From NCBI RefSeq assembly GCF_001665875.1, contig NZ_LZTA01000078.1, forward strand, positions 1 to 64,000: 64,000 nucleotides of DNA, read 5' to 3'. Shown here piece after piece: positions 19,232 through 25,851 of this stretch. The notes below the pieces were generated by a model. It saw only the letters and a program-made list of their open reading frames with translations. It searched no databases and had not been told where the DNA came from. The stretch comes from Mycobacterium sp. 852002-40037_SCH5390672 (lineage in GTDB: Bacteria; Actinomycetota; Actinomycetes; Mycobacteriales; Mycobacteriaceae). Numbering within the stretch: position 1 is the first letter of the stretch; every line of letters starts with the position of its first letter. Both the position numbers and the translations under genes were made by a program.

Positions 19232-19237
19232 TAGTCT
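19232..19237 (+). promoter_or_regulatory. Predicted -10 box (TAGTCT) of the DUF35-thiolase operon
   Basis: TAGTCT, then six bases (ggccca), then GTG 19244. No Shine-Dalgarno sequence precedes the start. This is the same TANNNT-N6-start layout seen at 9642 and 23781. Confidence 0.5.
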
Positions 19238-19243
19238 GGCCCA

Positions 19244-19741
19244 GTGCCAGAGGTCACCAGTCAAGAAGCCGCGATCGACGGATGGTTCGCCACCGATGAC
19301 GCCGGAAATCCCCATCTGATCGGCAGCAAGTGCCCGCAGTGCGGCACCTATGTCTTCCCGCCCCGGGCGAACAACTGCCCCAACCCGGCCTGCGCCAGCG
19401 ACGCCCTGGAGTCCGTCGCCTTGTCGACCCGGGGAACGCTGTGGAGCTACACGGAAAACCGGTACCCGCCGCCCGCCCCCTACCCGGCGGCGGACCCGTT
19501 TGAGCCGTTCGCCATCGCCGCGGTGGAGCTGGCCGACGAGGGCATCATCGTTCTAGGCAAGGTGGTCGAGGGCACGCTGGCGGCCGACCTGAAGGTCGGC
19601 ATGCAGATGGAGCTGACCACGATGCCGCTGTTCACCGACGACGACGGCGTCGAGCGCCTCGTGCACGCCTGGAAGGTGGCCTCCACCGGCGACGATAAAC
19701 AAAGCGGTGCGATCGGAAAAGGGTCGGAGGAGCGGCGCTAA
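19244..19741 (+). CDS. DUF35 OB-fold / zinc-ribbon acyl-CoA-associated protein (Rv1628c-like)
   Basis: The 165-residue product has a rubredoxin-like zinc ribbon with Cys30, Cys33, Cys45 and Cys50 (CPQC...C..AC), then an OB fold (SYTENRYPPPAPYPAADPFEPFAIAAVEL). DUF35 proteins partner thiolase-like enzymes and may bind acyl-CoA. The stop (TAA 19739-19741) overlaps the thiolase ATG by one base, so equimolar co-translation is likely. Comparable ChsH2-Ltp2 pairs form steroid side-chain retro-aldolases. Whether this pair acts on steroids is not shown by the sequence. Confidence 0.9.
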   Translation: MPEVTSQEAAIDGWFATDDAGNPHLIGSKCPQCGTYVFPPRANNCPNPACASDALESVALSTRGTLWSYTENRYPPPAPYPAADPFEPFAIAAVELADEGIIVLGKVVEGTLAADLKVGMQMELTTMPLFTDDDGVERLVHAWKVASTGDDKQSGAIGKGSEERR

Positions 19742-20949
19742 TGACGAAGAGCACTCCCGAACCGCTGTACATCCTCGGCGCCGGCATGCACCCCTGGGGT
19801 AAATGGGGCCGCGACTTCACCGAATACGGCGTGGTCGCCGCGCGCGCCGCGCTGGCCGAGGCCGGGCTGGACTGGCAACAGATCCAGCTGGTCGCCGGCG
19901 CCGACACCATCCGCAACGGTTACCCGGGCTTCATCGCGGGGTCGACGTTCGCGCAGAAGCTGGGCTGGAACGGCGTCCCGGTCAGCTCCAGCTATGCCGC
20001 CTGCGCCAGCGGTTCGCAGGCGCTGCAGAGCGCCCGAGCGCACATTCTGGCCGGCTTCTGCGACGTCGCTCTGGTTATCGGTGCAGACACCACGCCGAAA
20101 GGCGCGTTCGCCCCGGTCGGCGGGGAACGCAAGAACGATCCCGACTGGCAGCGCTTTCACTTGATCGGCGCGATGAATCCGGTGTACTTCGCGCTGCTCG
20201 CGCGGCGCCGGATGGACCTGTACGGCGCGACGTCGGAGGACTTCGCACAGGTGAAGGTCAAGAACTCCCAGCACGGCCTGCAGAACCCGAATGCCCGCTA
20301 CCGCAAGGAATCTTCGGTCGAGGACGTGCTGGCCAGCCCGGTGGTCTCCGACCCGCTGCGCCAGCTCGACATCTGCGCCACCTCCGACGGCGCGGCGGCG
20401 CTGGTCGTCGCCAGCGCCGAGTTCGCCCGCAAGCACCTCGGCACGCTGGAGGGACTGCCTTCGGTGCGCGCAGTCAGCACGGTCACCCCGCGCTATCCAC
20501 AGCATCTGCCCGAATTGCCGGATATAGCAACGGATTCCACCGCTGCCGTGTCGGCACCGGAGCGGGTGTTCAAGGATCAGATCCTCGACGCGGCCTATGC
20601 CGAGGCGGGCATCGGACCCGAGGACGTGAGCCTGGCCGAGGTCTACGACCTGTCCACTGCGCTGGAACTCGACTGGTACGAGCACCTGGGGCTGTGCGCC
20701 AAGGGCGAAGCCGAGGAGCTGCTGCGCAGCGGCGCGACCACGATCGGCGGCAGGGTCCCGGTCAACCCGTCTGGCGGGCTGGCGTGCTTCGGCGAGGCGA
20801 TTCCCGCCCAGGCGATCGCTCAGGTCTGCGAGTTGACCTGGCAGCTGCGTGGCCAGGCCACCGGCCGGCAGGTGGAAAACGCCAAGGTCGGGGTCACCGC
20901 GAATCAGGGCCTGTTCGGCCATGGTTCGTCGGTGATCGTGGCCCGCTAG
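19741..20949 (+). CDS. Lipid-transfer protein / thiolase-fold enzyme (Rv1627c-like)
   Basis: The 402-residue SCP-x-type thiolase fold has the nucleophile-region Cys88 in SYAACASGSQALQSA and the C-terminal glycine loop NPSGGLACFGEAIPA. It lacks the second catalytic Cys motif (CxG) of degradative thiolases. That pattern is typical of Ltp-type aldolases and lipid-transfer proteins. Paired with the DUF35 protein it probably forms a heteromer that cleaves or condenses a CoA thioester. The exact substrate is unknown. It converges with pdtaR. Confidence 0.9.
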   Translation: MTKSTPEPLYILGAGMHPWGKWGRDFTEYGVVAARAALAEAGLDWQQIQLVAGADTIRNGYPGFIAGSTFAQKLGWNGVPVSSSYAACASGSQALQSARAHILAGFCDVALVIGADTTPKGAFAPVGGERKNDPDWQRFHLIGAMNPVYFALLARRRMDLYGATSEDFAQVKVKNSQHGLQNPNARYRKESSVEDVLASPVVSDPLRQLDICATSDGAAALVVASAEFARKHLGTLEGLPSVRAVSTVTPRYPQHLPELPDIATDSTAAVSAPERVFKDQILDAAYAEAGIGPEDVSLAEVYDLSTALELDWYEHLGLCAKGEAEELLRSGATTIGGRVPVNPSGGLACFGEAIPAQAIAQVCELTWQLRGQATGRQVENAKVGVTANQGLFGHGSSVIVAR

Positions 20950-20974
20950 GGTTCTCGGCCGCTGTCGATAGCTG

Positions 20975-21026
20975 CCGCCGTGGCCGCCAGTGTGAAGCGC
21001 CGGCTTTGAATGTGCAGCCACGGCGG
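20975..21026. terminator. Inverted repeat between the thiolase gene and pdtaR
   Basis: Perfect 10-bp arms CCGCCGTGGC (20975-20984) and GCCACGGCGG (21017-21026) lie in the gap between two convergent genes, with 32 nt between the arms. It may serve as a bidirectional terminator. There is no U tract and the long loop weakens the case. Confidence 0.4.
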
Positions 21027-21091
21027 AGGTGGTCGGCGTGTCAACGCCGTGGGTTCTTCACATTCGATGGTCGAAGGTCGACGGGTGGGGG

Positions 21092-21706
21092 CTACTCGTC
21101 AGAAGTGCCGAGAGTTTCCAGGACGACCTCGGCCACTCGCTTCATGGTGGTCCTGCGGTCCATGGCGGCGCGTTGAATCCACTTGAAGGCCTCGGGCTCG
21201 GTCATGCCCTGTTCGGTCTGCAGCAGCCCTTTGGCGCGCTCGACGAGCTTGCGGGTCTCCAGCCGGTCGGTCAACGAGGCCACCTCGCGTTCGAGCTCGG
21301 CGATCTCACTGAAGCGACTGACGGCCAATTCGATAGCCGGGATGAGGTCGCTGATGGTGAACGGCTTCACCAGATAGGCCATCGCCCCGGCGTCCCGCGC
21401 CCGCTCCACCAGGTCACGCTGGCTGAAGGCGGTCAACACCACGATCGGGGCGATGCGCTTGCTGGCTATCTCCGAGGCCGCGTCGATGCCGTCGCGGCGC
21501 GGCATCTTCACATCCATGATCACCAGATCCGGTTGATGGCGCTCGGCCAACTCGACGGCCTCCTGTCCGTCGCCGGCCTCCCCGACGATCTCGTAACCCT
21601 CCTCTCGGAGCATCTCGGCGAGATCCATTCGGATGAGCGCTTCGTCTTCAGCGATCAGGACCCGGCGCGGCACAGCGGCGTCGGTGTCGGTCGTGGGGCC
21701 TGTCAT
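21092..21706 (-). CDS. pdtaR: Response regulator with ANTAR RNA-binding output domain
   Basis: The 204-residue protein has a receiver domain (1-130) with acidic pocket E20/D21, phospho-acceptor Asp65 (LVIMDVKMP), switch Thr93 region (VLTAFSQ) and Lys in VKPF. An ANTAR helical domain follows (about 140-200: LVERAKGLLQTEQGMTEPEAFKWIQRAAMDRRTTMKRVAE). ANTAR proteins bind paired hairpins to prevent transcription termination. The M. tuberculosis orthologue Rv1626 is phosphorylated by the kinase PdtaS, which is not in this window. It is divergent from the tRNA gene. Confidence 0.96.
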   Translation of the reverse strand: MTGPTTDTDAAVPRRVLIAEDEALIRMDLAEMLREEGYEIVGEAGDGQEAVELAERHQPDLVIMDVKMPRRDGIDAASEIASKRIAPIVVLTAFSQRDLVERARDAGAMAYLVKPFTISDLIPAIELAVSRFSEIAELEREVASLTDRLETRKLVERAKGLLQTEQGMTEPEAFKWIQRAAMDRRTTMKRVAEVVLETLGTSDE

Positions 21707-21801
21707 GACGAATATTGTGTCGTGAAGGCCTCAGACCAGCGACCTCGGGGGGCGGTGAGACAGGTGAGCACTCCTGATCCTCTATGGTGGGAGGCTGCCT
21801 C

Positions 21802-21807
21802 TAAGGT
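21802..21807 (+). promoter_or_regulatory. Predicted -10 box (TAAGGT) of the tRNA gene
   Basis: TAAGGT lies 12 nt before the mature tRNA 5' end, leaving room for a short 5' leader. No convincing -35 hexamer is evident. Confidence 0.45.
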
Positions 21808-21819
21808 AAGAGACCGCGC

Positions 21820-21896
21820 GCCCTCGTATCCCAACTGGCAGAGGAAACGGATTCAAAACCCGTCCAGTGTGAGTTCGAATCTCACCGAGGGCACCA
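21820..21896 (+). tRNA. tRNA with anticodon CAA (Leu), short variable arm, encoded CCA
   Basis: The cloverleaf reads: acceptor GCCCTCG (21820-21826) with CGAGGGC (21886-21892); D-stem UCC/GGA with a Leu-type loop containing CUGGCAGA; anticodon loop TTCAAAA with CAA at 34-36; T-arm GTGAG-TTCGAAT-CTCAC; discriminator A and encoded CCA (21894-21896). At 77 nt it has only about five variable-loop bases (CCAGT), whereas tRNA-Leu is normally a type II tRNA with a long variable arm. The anticodon stem has an A31-C39 mismatch. The 3' half is duplicated in degenerate form at 23341. Confidence 0.9.
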
Positions 21897-21897
21897 A
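21857..21897 (+). repeat. Intact att-like copy: 3' half of the tRNA
   Basis: These 41 bases, from the anticodon 3' stem to just beyond CCA, match 23341-23381 at 34 of 41 positions. Similarity stops upstream of this point. Duplication of only the 3' part of a tRNA is the usual trace of tyrosine-integrase insertion. Confidence 0.7.
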
Positions 21898-22083
21898 GCT
21901 GTAGAGGCATTGGCGTAGGTAGAAAGGCGAATTCACCTTTCCTGGATAGCCGTACGCAGCGGGGCCGCCCAAAAAATCAAGGGCCACCACCAAGGGCCGG
22001 GGCGCCGATATTTCGCACACGAGTTTCGATGTAATACCGCTGGCTGTCGTTGGTACGGACGATGCCGCAAAACGCTTCTGGGG

Positions 22084-22272
22084 TCAGCCGGGGCCGGGTA
22101 TTTCCTCCTCAAGCCCACGCAGGGCTTCCACTGGGACCTGGTGGTTGATTATCTGCTCGGCAAGGACGCACATCTGCGTCCTGGTACTCCGTGACATTGT
22201 TCGGAGCAGTCCCAAAGCTTGCGCGGCGTCGAGATCGAAGCGGGCGCTGATTGGTATGCCACTGTCCACCAC
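22084..22272 (-). pseudogene. ANTAR-domain fragment
   Basis: A 62-codon frame (GTG start, no clear ribosome-binding site) encodes ARFDLDAAQALGLLRTMSRS, then an Arg-Thr-Gln-Met run and CVLAEQIINHQVP. This matches the hydrophobic spacing of the last two ANTAR helices. The stop at 22290 closes the frame upstream, so the GAF or receiver part and the first ANTAR helix are missing. It could be a decayed GAF-ANTAR regulator or a tiny stand-alone ANTAR protein. It lies inside the tRNA-flanked segment, less than 400 bp from pdtaR's start. Confidence 0.45.
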
Positions 22273-22347
22273 GCCGCTACATATTATTCAGCAGTCGGCC
22301 CGCCCCCGGTGGGATGACGGGCCGGCTGTTTCGTCGGACAGGTAGTC

Positions 22348-22740
22348 CTAGGCTGTCGCGACCTCCTTCTTGCCAAAGATCCGTTCCAGCGCTGCGGTGT
22401 CGGCATAGGCGTGCGCCGCGACCACCTTGCCGCCGCGCAGGGTGAACACCTGGGCCATCTCGGAGGTCTCGCCACCGGCCGTGGTCTGGCAAAGAGCAAT
22501 CACGTCGTCGCCATCTGCGATGAAGCGCTGCGGGTCGGCATGCGTCTGCTTCTCGGCCATCTTGGCGAGCAACGCTGCGAGATCCTGCTTGCCGCGATAG
22601 GAGCCGCCGATCGCGCTGTCGCCCGGCTGCACCCACTCGATGTTGTCGTCGAACAGGTCCATCACTGCGTTGCCGTCACCTGCATTGAAAGCTTCGTAGC
22701 CGCGCTTGACGAACTCGATGTTCTGTTCTTGATCTGACAT
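22348..22740 (-). CDS. SnoaL-like / NTF2-fold protein
   Basis: The 130-residue single-domain protein follows AAGGGAA upstream of ATG 22740. The pattern VKRGYEAFNAGDGNAVMDLF, IEWVQPGDSAIGGSYRG, a central FIADGDDVIALC strand and the end VFTLRGGKVVAAHAYADTAALERIFG is characteristic of SnoaL/ketosteroid-isomerase-like NTF2 folds. No specific substrate can be assigned; members include polyketide cyclases, isomerases and non-catalytic ligand binders. It is the only intact gene between the tRNA and its degenerate copy and is probably accessory cargo. Confidence 0.8.
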   Translation of the reverse strand: MSDQEQNIEFVKRGYEAFNAGDGNAVMDLFDDNIEWVQPGDSAIGGSYRGKQDLAALLAKMAEKQTHADPQRFIADGDDVIALCQTTAGGETSEMAQVFTLRGGKVVAAHAYADTAALERIFGKKEVATA

Positions 22741-23398
22741 TGTCAGTTCCCTTCACTTCACCCCCCGATATTTCAGCCGCGGTGGACTCGCCCGGTCTGG
22801 GCAGTCGCGCTAGGTCGGGTCTCCGATCAGTCAGACCATTCGCCGCCCGCTAAACGTAAGCCTTGGCGCAGCGGATTGACCCGTAACGCTGGGAATGGGG
22901 TAATGGATTACCTGCCGGGCGGCCGTCAGCGTGGCCGCCCCTTCAGGTGAGATCGGCCGCTACCCCGCGCCCGCCCTCCGGCGCTCGTCTAGGAGCGCAT
23001 CCGATGCGGCCGGGTGGTCGCGATTCTCGTTGTCAGCATCGACGCGATGCCGGCGCTCCGGCCGACAGGTACGGGGGCGCTTTCCGGTACGGAGTTCCGA
23101 AAGCGTTTCGCATGCCGGGCGGTCTGCTAATCGCCCTAAATACCTTCCAATGGTATGGAATAGTCTTGTTTAATAAACCGCACGCATTTCCGACGAATTC
23201 GTGTGCATTTCGGCGAGAGGTTCCAAAAACACATGCTCAGTTGAATTCATACCATTTCGCAGCACTCGGGAACCGCGACGCCGCCATACACTCAGCAACG
23301 CCCAGCCATCAGCTTGCTCGGGGTCGCGATGACCTACCACGACCCGTCGAGCGTGAGTTCAAATCTCGCCGAAGTCACCAATTCGCAAGTGCGTCAAC
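22741..23398. other. Intergenic accessory region with tRNA remnant and AT-richer patch
   Basis: No convincing gene is visible in these 658 bp; the open frames on the plus strand (22931-23465) have no family features. Bases 23110-23280 are clearly more AT-rich than the flanks, and 23341-23381 is the degenerate tRNA 3' copy. I see no integrase remnant. Confidence 0.5.
23341..23381 (+). repeat. Degenerate tRNA 3'-half copy (att-like)
   Basis: The segment keeps the T-arm (GTGAG-TTCAAAT-CTCGC) and acceptor 3' strand with CCA (CGAAGTC-ACCA). It shows seven substitutions relative to 21857-21897 and lacks any 5' half, so it is not a functional tRNA. It marks the probable distal end of an old insertion of about 1.48 kb. 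Confidence 0.7.
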
Positions 23399-23593
23399 TC
23401 AATCGCCGATCGACCGACTGACGCATACCTGGCCTGAGGCCGACACGTCTGATCCCGGCGTGTAGTTGCCGATCGAATCGGTGGCAACCCGCAGCAACCA
23501 ACTGGGCTCGCTACAAGCGGCGCTACAGCCCTCCATCAAAAACGCGGCGAAAACCAGGATTGATGCAAGAACAAACCTCTTGAGACCCGCCAT
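23399..23593 (-). CDS. Small putative lipoprotein
   Basis: The 64-residue product starts at ATG 23593, seven bases after AAGGGG. The N-terminus MAGLKRFVLASILVFAAF is a good signal peptide, followed by LMEGC, an imperfect lipobox with Glu where a small residue is expected. The remaining 44 residues contain two further cysteines. It could be lipidated or simply secreted. I do not recognise the family. Its 3' end is 18 bp from the degenerate tRNA copy. Confidence 0.55.
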   Translation of the reverse strand: MAGLKRFVLASILVFAAFLMEGCSAACSEPSWLLRVATDSIGNYTPGSDVSASGQVCVSRSIGD

Positions 23594-23780
23594 CAGGCAC
23601 CCCTTGGTCGAGGCGAACACGTGTCCATGAGCCCTGCAGAACACGTGTTAAATAACCAAAATCAATGACTCGTAAACCCGATTACAACCCGATAACAAAT
23701 GTCGTATCAGACTCGGGAAACTTGCGGGGGCGAAAACGGCAATATTCATGCGACGTCGACAAAATTCCCTGCTCGGCGGT

Positions 23781-23786
23781 TAGGCT
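23781..23786 (+). promoter_or_regulatory. Predicted -10 box (TAGGCT) of the adenylyl cyclase gene
   Basis: TAGGCT, six bases (tgcacc), then GTG 23793. There is no Shine-Dalgarno sequence, consistent with leaderless translation. Confidence 0.5.
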
Positions 23787-23792
23787 TGCACC

Positions 23793-25124
23793 GTGGCGGC
23801 CAAGAAGTGTGGTGCCCCACCGAACTCGCCTGACGGCTCATCGAAGCGCCCGGACTGTGTGGCCGCGGCGCGCACCCAGTCGCGCGCCCGCAATCAGCAC
23901 TACGCCGACAGCGCCGCACGCCAGTTTCGAGTACTCACCATCAGCGCATGGCTGGCGGTGATCGTCAGCGCTACGTTTGTGCTCCTGCAAGTGGTCACCG
24001 GAGCGTGGACCTGGCAGATCGTCTCGGTCAACGCCAGCGCCGCGATGATTTTCGCTGCCGTGCCATGGCTGCATCGCTTCGGCGATCTGGTTGCGCCGCT
24101 GACCTTCATCGGCGCGGCTTACATCTCACTGTTCTCCAGCTGCTGGGACGCGGGAACCGCGTCGGGCTCGCAGTTTTTCTTCCTGGTCGCGGCCAGCCTG
24201 GTGGTGCTGGTACTTGGCATCGACCACATCGTGTTGGCGGCAAGCCTGGCCGCGATCGCGGCCGGCCTGGTCATCGCGCTGGAGTTCCTGGTCCCCCGCA
24301 ATACCGGCCTGGAACCGGCCTGGGCCCAGTCGATGATGTTTGTCGTCACCATCGTCTCCGCCTTCGTGATGGTATTCGTGGCGGTGTGGTTCGCGCTTCG
24401 TGATACTCAGCGCGCCGAGGCGGTGATGGAATCCGAGTACGAGCGCTCGGAGGCACTGCTGGCCAACATGTTGCCGGGCAGCATCGCCGAGCGTCTCAAG
24501 AGCGCGGACCGCGGCGTCATCGCCGACAAGTACGACGAGGCCTCCGTCCTGTTCGCCGACATCGTCGGGTTCACCGAACGCGCCAGCAACACCGCGCCCG
24601 CCGACCTGGTGCGGTTTCTGGACCGGCTGTACGGCGTTTTCGACGAGTTGGCGGACAAGCACGGCCTGGAGAAGATCAAGGTCAGCGGTGACTGCTACAT
24701 GGTGGTCAGCGGGGTCCCGCGGGCAAGGCCGGACCACGCCTACGCTCTCGCCGATTTCGCGCTCGACATGGCCAATGTTGCTGCCACACTGAAGGATCCG
24801 CACGGTGCGGCGGTCCCACTACGGATGGGCATGGCCTGCGGGCCCGTCGTCGCGGGTGTCGTGGGTTCGCGTCGGTTCTTCTACGACGTGTGGGGCGACG
24901 CGGTCAACGTCGCGTCTCGGATGGAGTCCACCGACTCGGCGGGCCGAATCCAGGTGCCCGAGGCGATGTACGAACGCCTCAAACACGACTTCGTTCTGCA
25001 AGAGCGCGGCCGCATCGAAATCAAGGGCAAGGGCGTTATGCGCACCTGGTATCTCATCGGCCGCAAGGCGGGTGAAGAACCCACCGACCTGCGCGCCGAG
25101 GATCCACGCACGGTCCATGTCTGA
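23793..25124 (+). CDS. cya: Membrane-bound class III adenylyl cyclase (Rv1625c-like)
   Basis: The 443-residue enzyme makes cAMP from ATP and resembles half of a mammalian membrane cyclase, acting as a homodimer. Six transmembrane helices occupy about 47-203, followed by a linker helix and the catalytic domain (about 240-430). Catalytic residues are all present at the same numbers as in Rv1625c: metal ligands Asp256 and Asp300, adenine-specifying Lys296 and Asp365, and transition-state Asn372 and Arg376. The GTG start gives exactly the orthologue's length. It is monocistronic or reads into the HdeD-like gene 45 bp downstream. Confidence 0.97.
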   Translation: MAAKKCGAPPNSPDGSSKRPDCVAAARTQSRARNQHYADSAARQFRVLTISAWLAVIVSATFVLLQVVTGAWTWQIVSVNASAAMIFAAVPWLHRFGDLVAPLTFIGAAYISLFSSCWDAGTASGSQFFFLVAASLVVLVLGIDHIVLAASLAAIAAGLVIALEFLVPRNTGLEPAWAQSMMFVVTIVSAFVMVFVAVWFALRDTQRAEAVMESEYERSEALLANMLPGSIAERLKSADRGVIADKYDEASVLFADIVGFTERASNTAPADLVRFLDRLYGVFDELADKHGLEKIKVSGDCYMVVSGVPRARPDHAYALADFALDMANVAATLKDPHGAAVPLRMGMACGPVVAGVVGSRRFFYDVWGDAVNVASRMESTDSAGRIQVPEAMYERLKHDFVLQERGRIEIKGKGVMRTWYLIGRKAGEEPTDLRAEDPRTVHV

Positions 25125-25169
25125 CCAAAGTCCCTGTACCACAGCGTGCGTTTGTGCCAGACTTCGGCC

Positions 25170-25763
25170 ATGACTATCACCCCTGACTCTCCTGGAACCC
25201 GCCCGGTTCCAAGCTTGCTTCCGCATTTGTGGAAATCCGCTCTGCTGTCGGGAATTCTGTCTCTTGTCCTCGGTGTCCTGGTGCTGGCGTGGCCGGGAAG
25301 AACGATCCTGGTCGCTGCCGTCATGTTCGGTGTCTATCTGCTGATTACCGGTGCCGCGCAGGTTTTCTTCGCGTTCAGCCTGCATGTCTCCGCGGGAAGC
25401 CGGATCCTGCTATTCATCAGTGGGGCCGCGTCACTCATCCTTGCCGTCCTAGCGTTTCGCCATTTCGGTAGAGATCAGCTGACCGCAATTCTGTTCCTAG
25501 CCATTTGGATTGGCATCGGGTTCATCTTCCGCGGTGTTGGCACGACTGTTTCGGCTATCAGTGATCCGCACCTGCCGGGACGAGGCTGGAACATCTTCGT
25601 CGGCGTGATCAGCCTGCTCGCCGGGATCGTCGTCCTGGCCTCACCACTGGAATCCATCGTCACCCTGGCGATCGTGGTCGGCGCGTGGTTCGTCGTCATC
25701 GGCGTGTTCGAGGTGATTTCGTCGTTCGGAATCCGCAAGGCCTCCAAAACTCTCGCCGGCTGA
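25170..25763 (+). CDS. HdeD-like (DUF308) membrane protein (Rv1624c position)
   Basis: The 197-residue protein starts at ATG 25170 (MTITPDSPG). It has about six transmembrane segments arranged as pairs, with the HdeD repeat feature (LSGILSLVLGVLVLAWPG and ISLLAGIVVLASPL). HdeD is an acid-resistance protein in enterobacteria; the mycobacterial role is unknown. It lies between cya and cydA, as in M. tuberculosis. Confidence 0.85.
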   Translation: MTITPDSPGTRPVPSLLPHLWKSALLSGILSLVLGVLVLAWPGRTILVAAVMFGVYLLITGAAQVFFAFSLHVSAGSRILLFISGAASLILAVLAFRHFGRDQLTAILFLAIWIGIGFIFRGVGTTVSAISDPHLPGRGWNIFVGVISLLAGIVVLASPLESIVTLAIVVGAWFVVIGVFEVISSFGIRKASKTLAG

Positions 25764-25851
25764 GGAGGCCGCAGCTAGCGCTGGCGCCGACTCATCTACT
25801 ACACTCTGTCGTAGCCGTTTGATCGGGCCTCCGCAGTTCGGGAGATGACAG

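Noticed and set aside
22931-23465. Two plus-strand open frames in the accessory region
   Set aside because: No ribosome-binding site, no domain pattern, and one runs through the degenerate tRNA copy.
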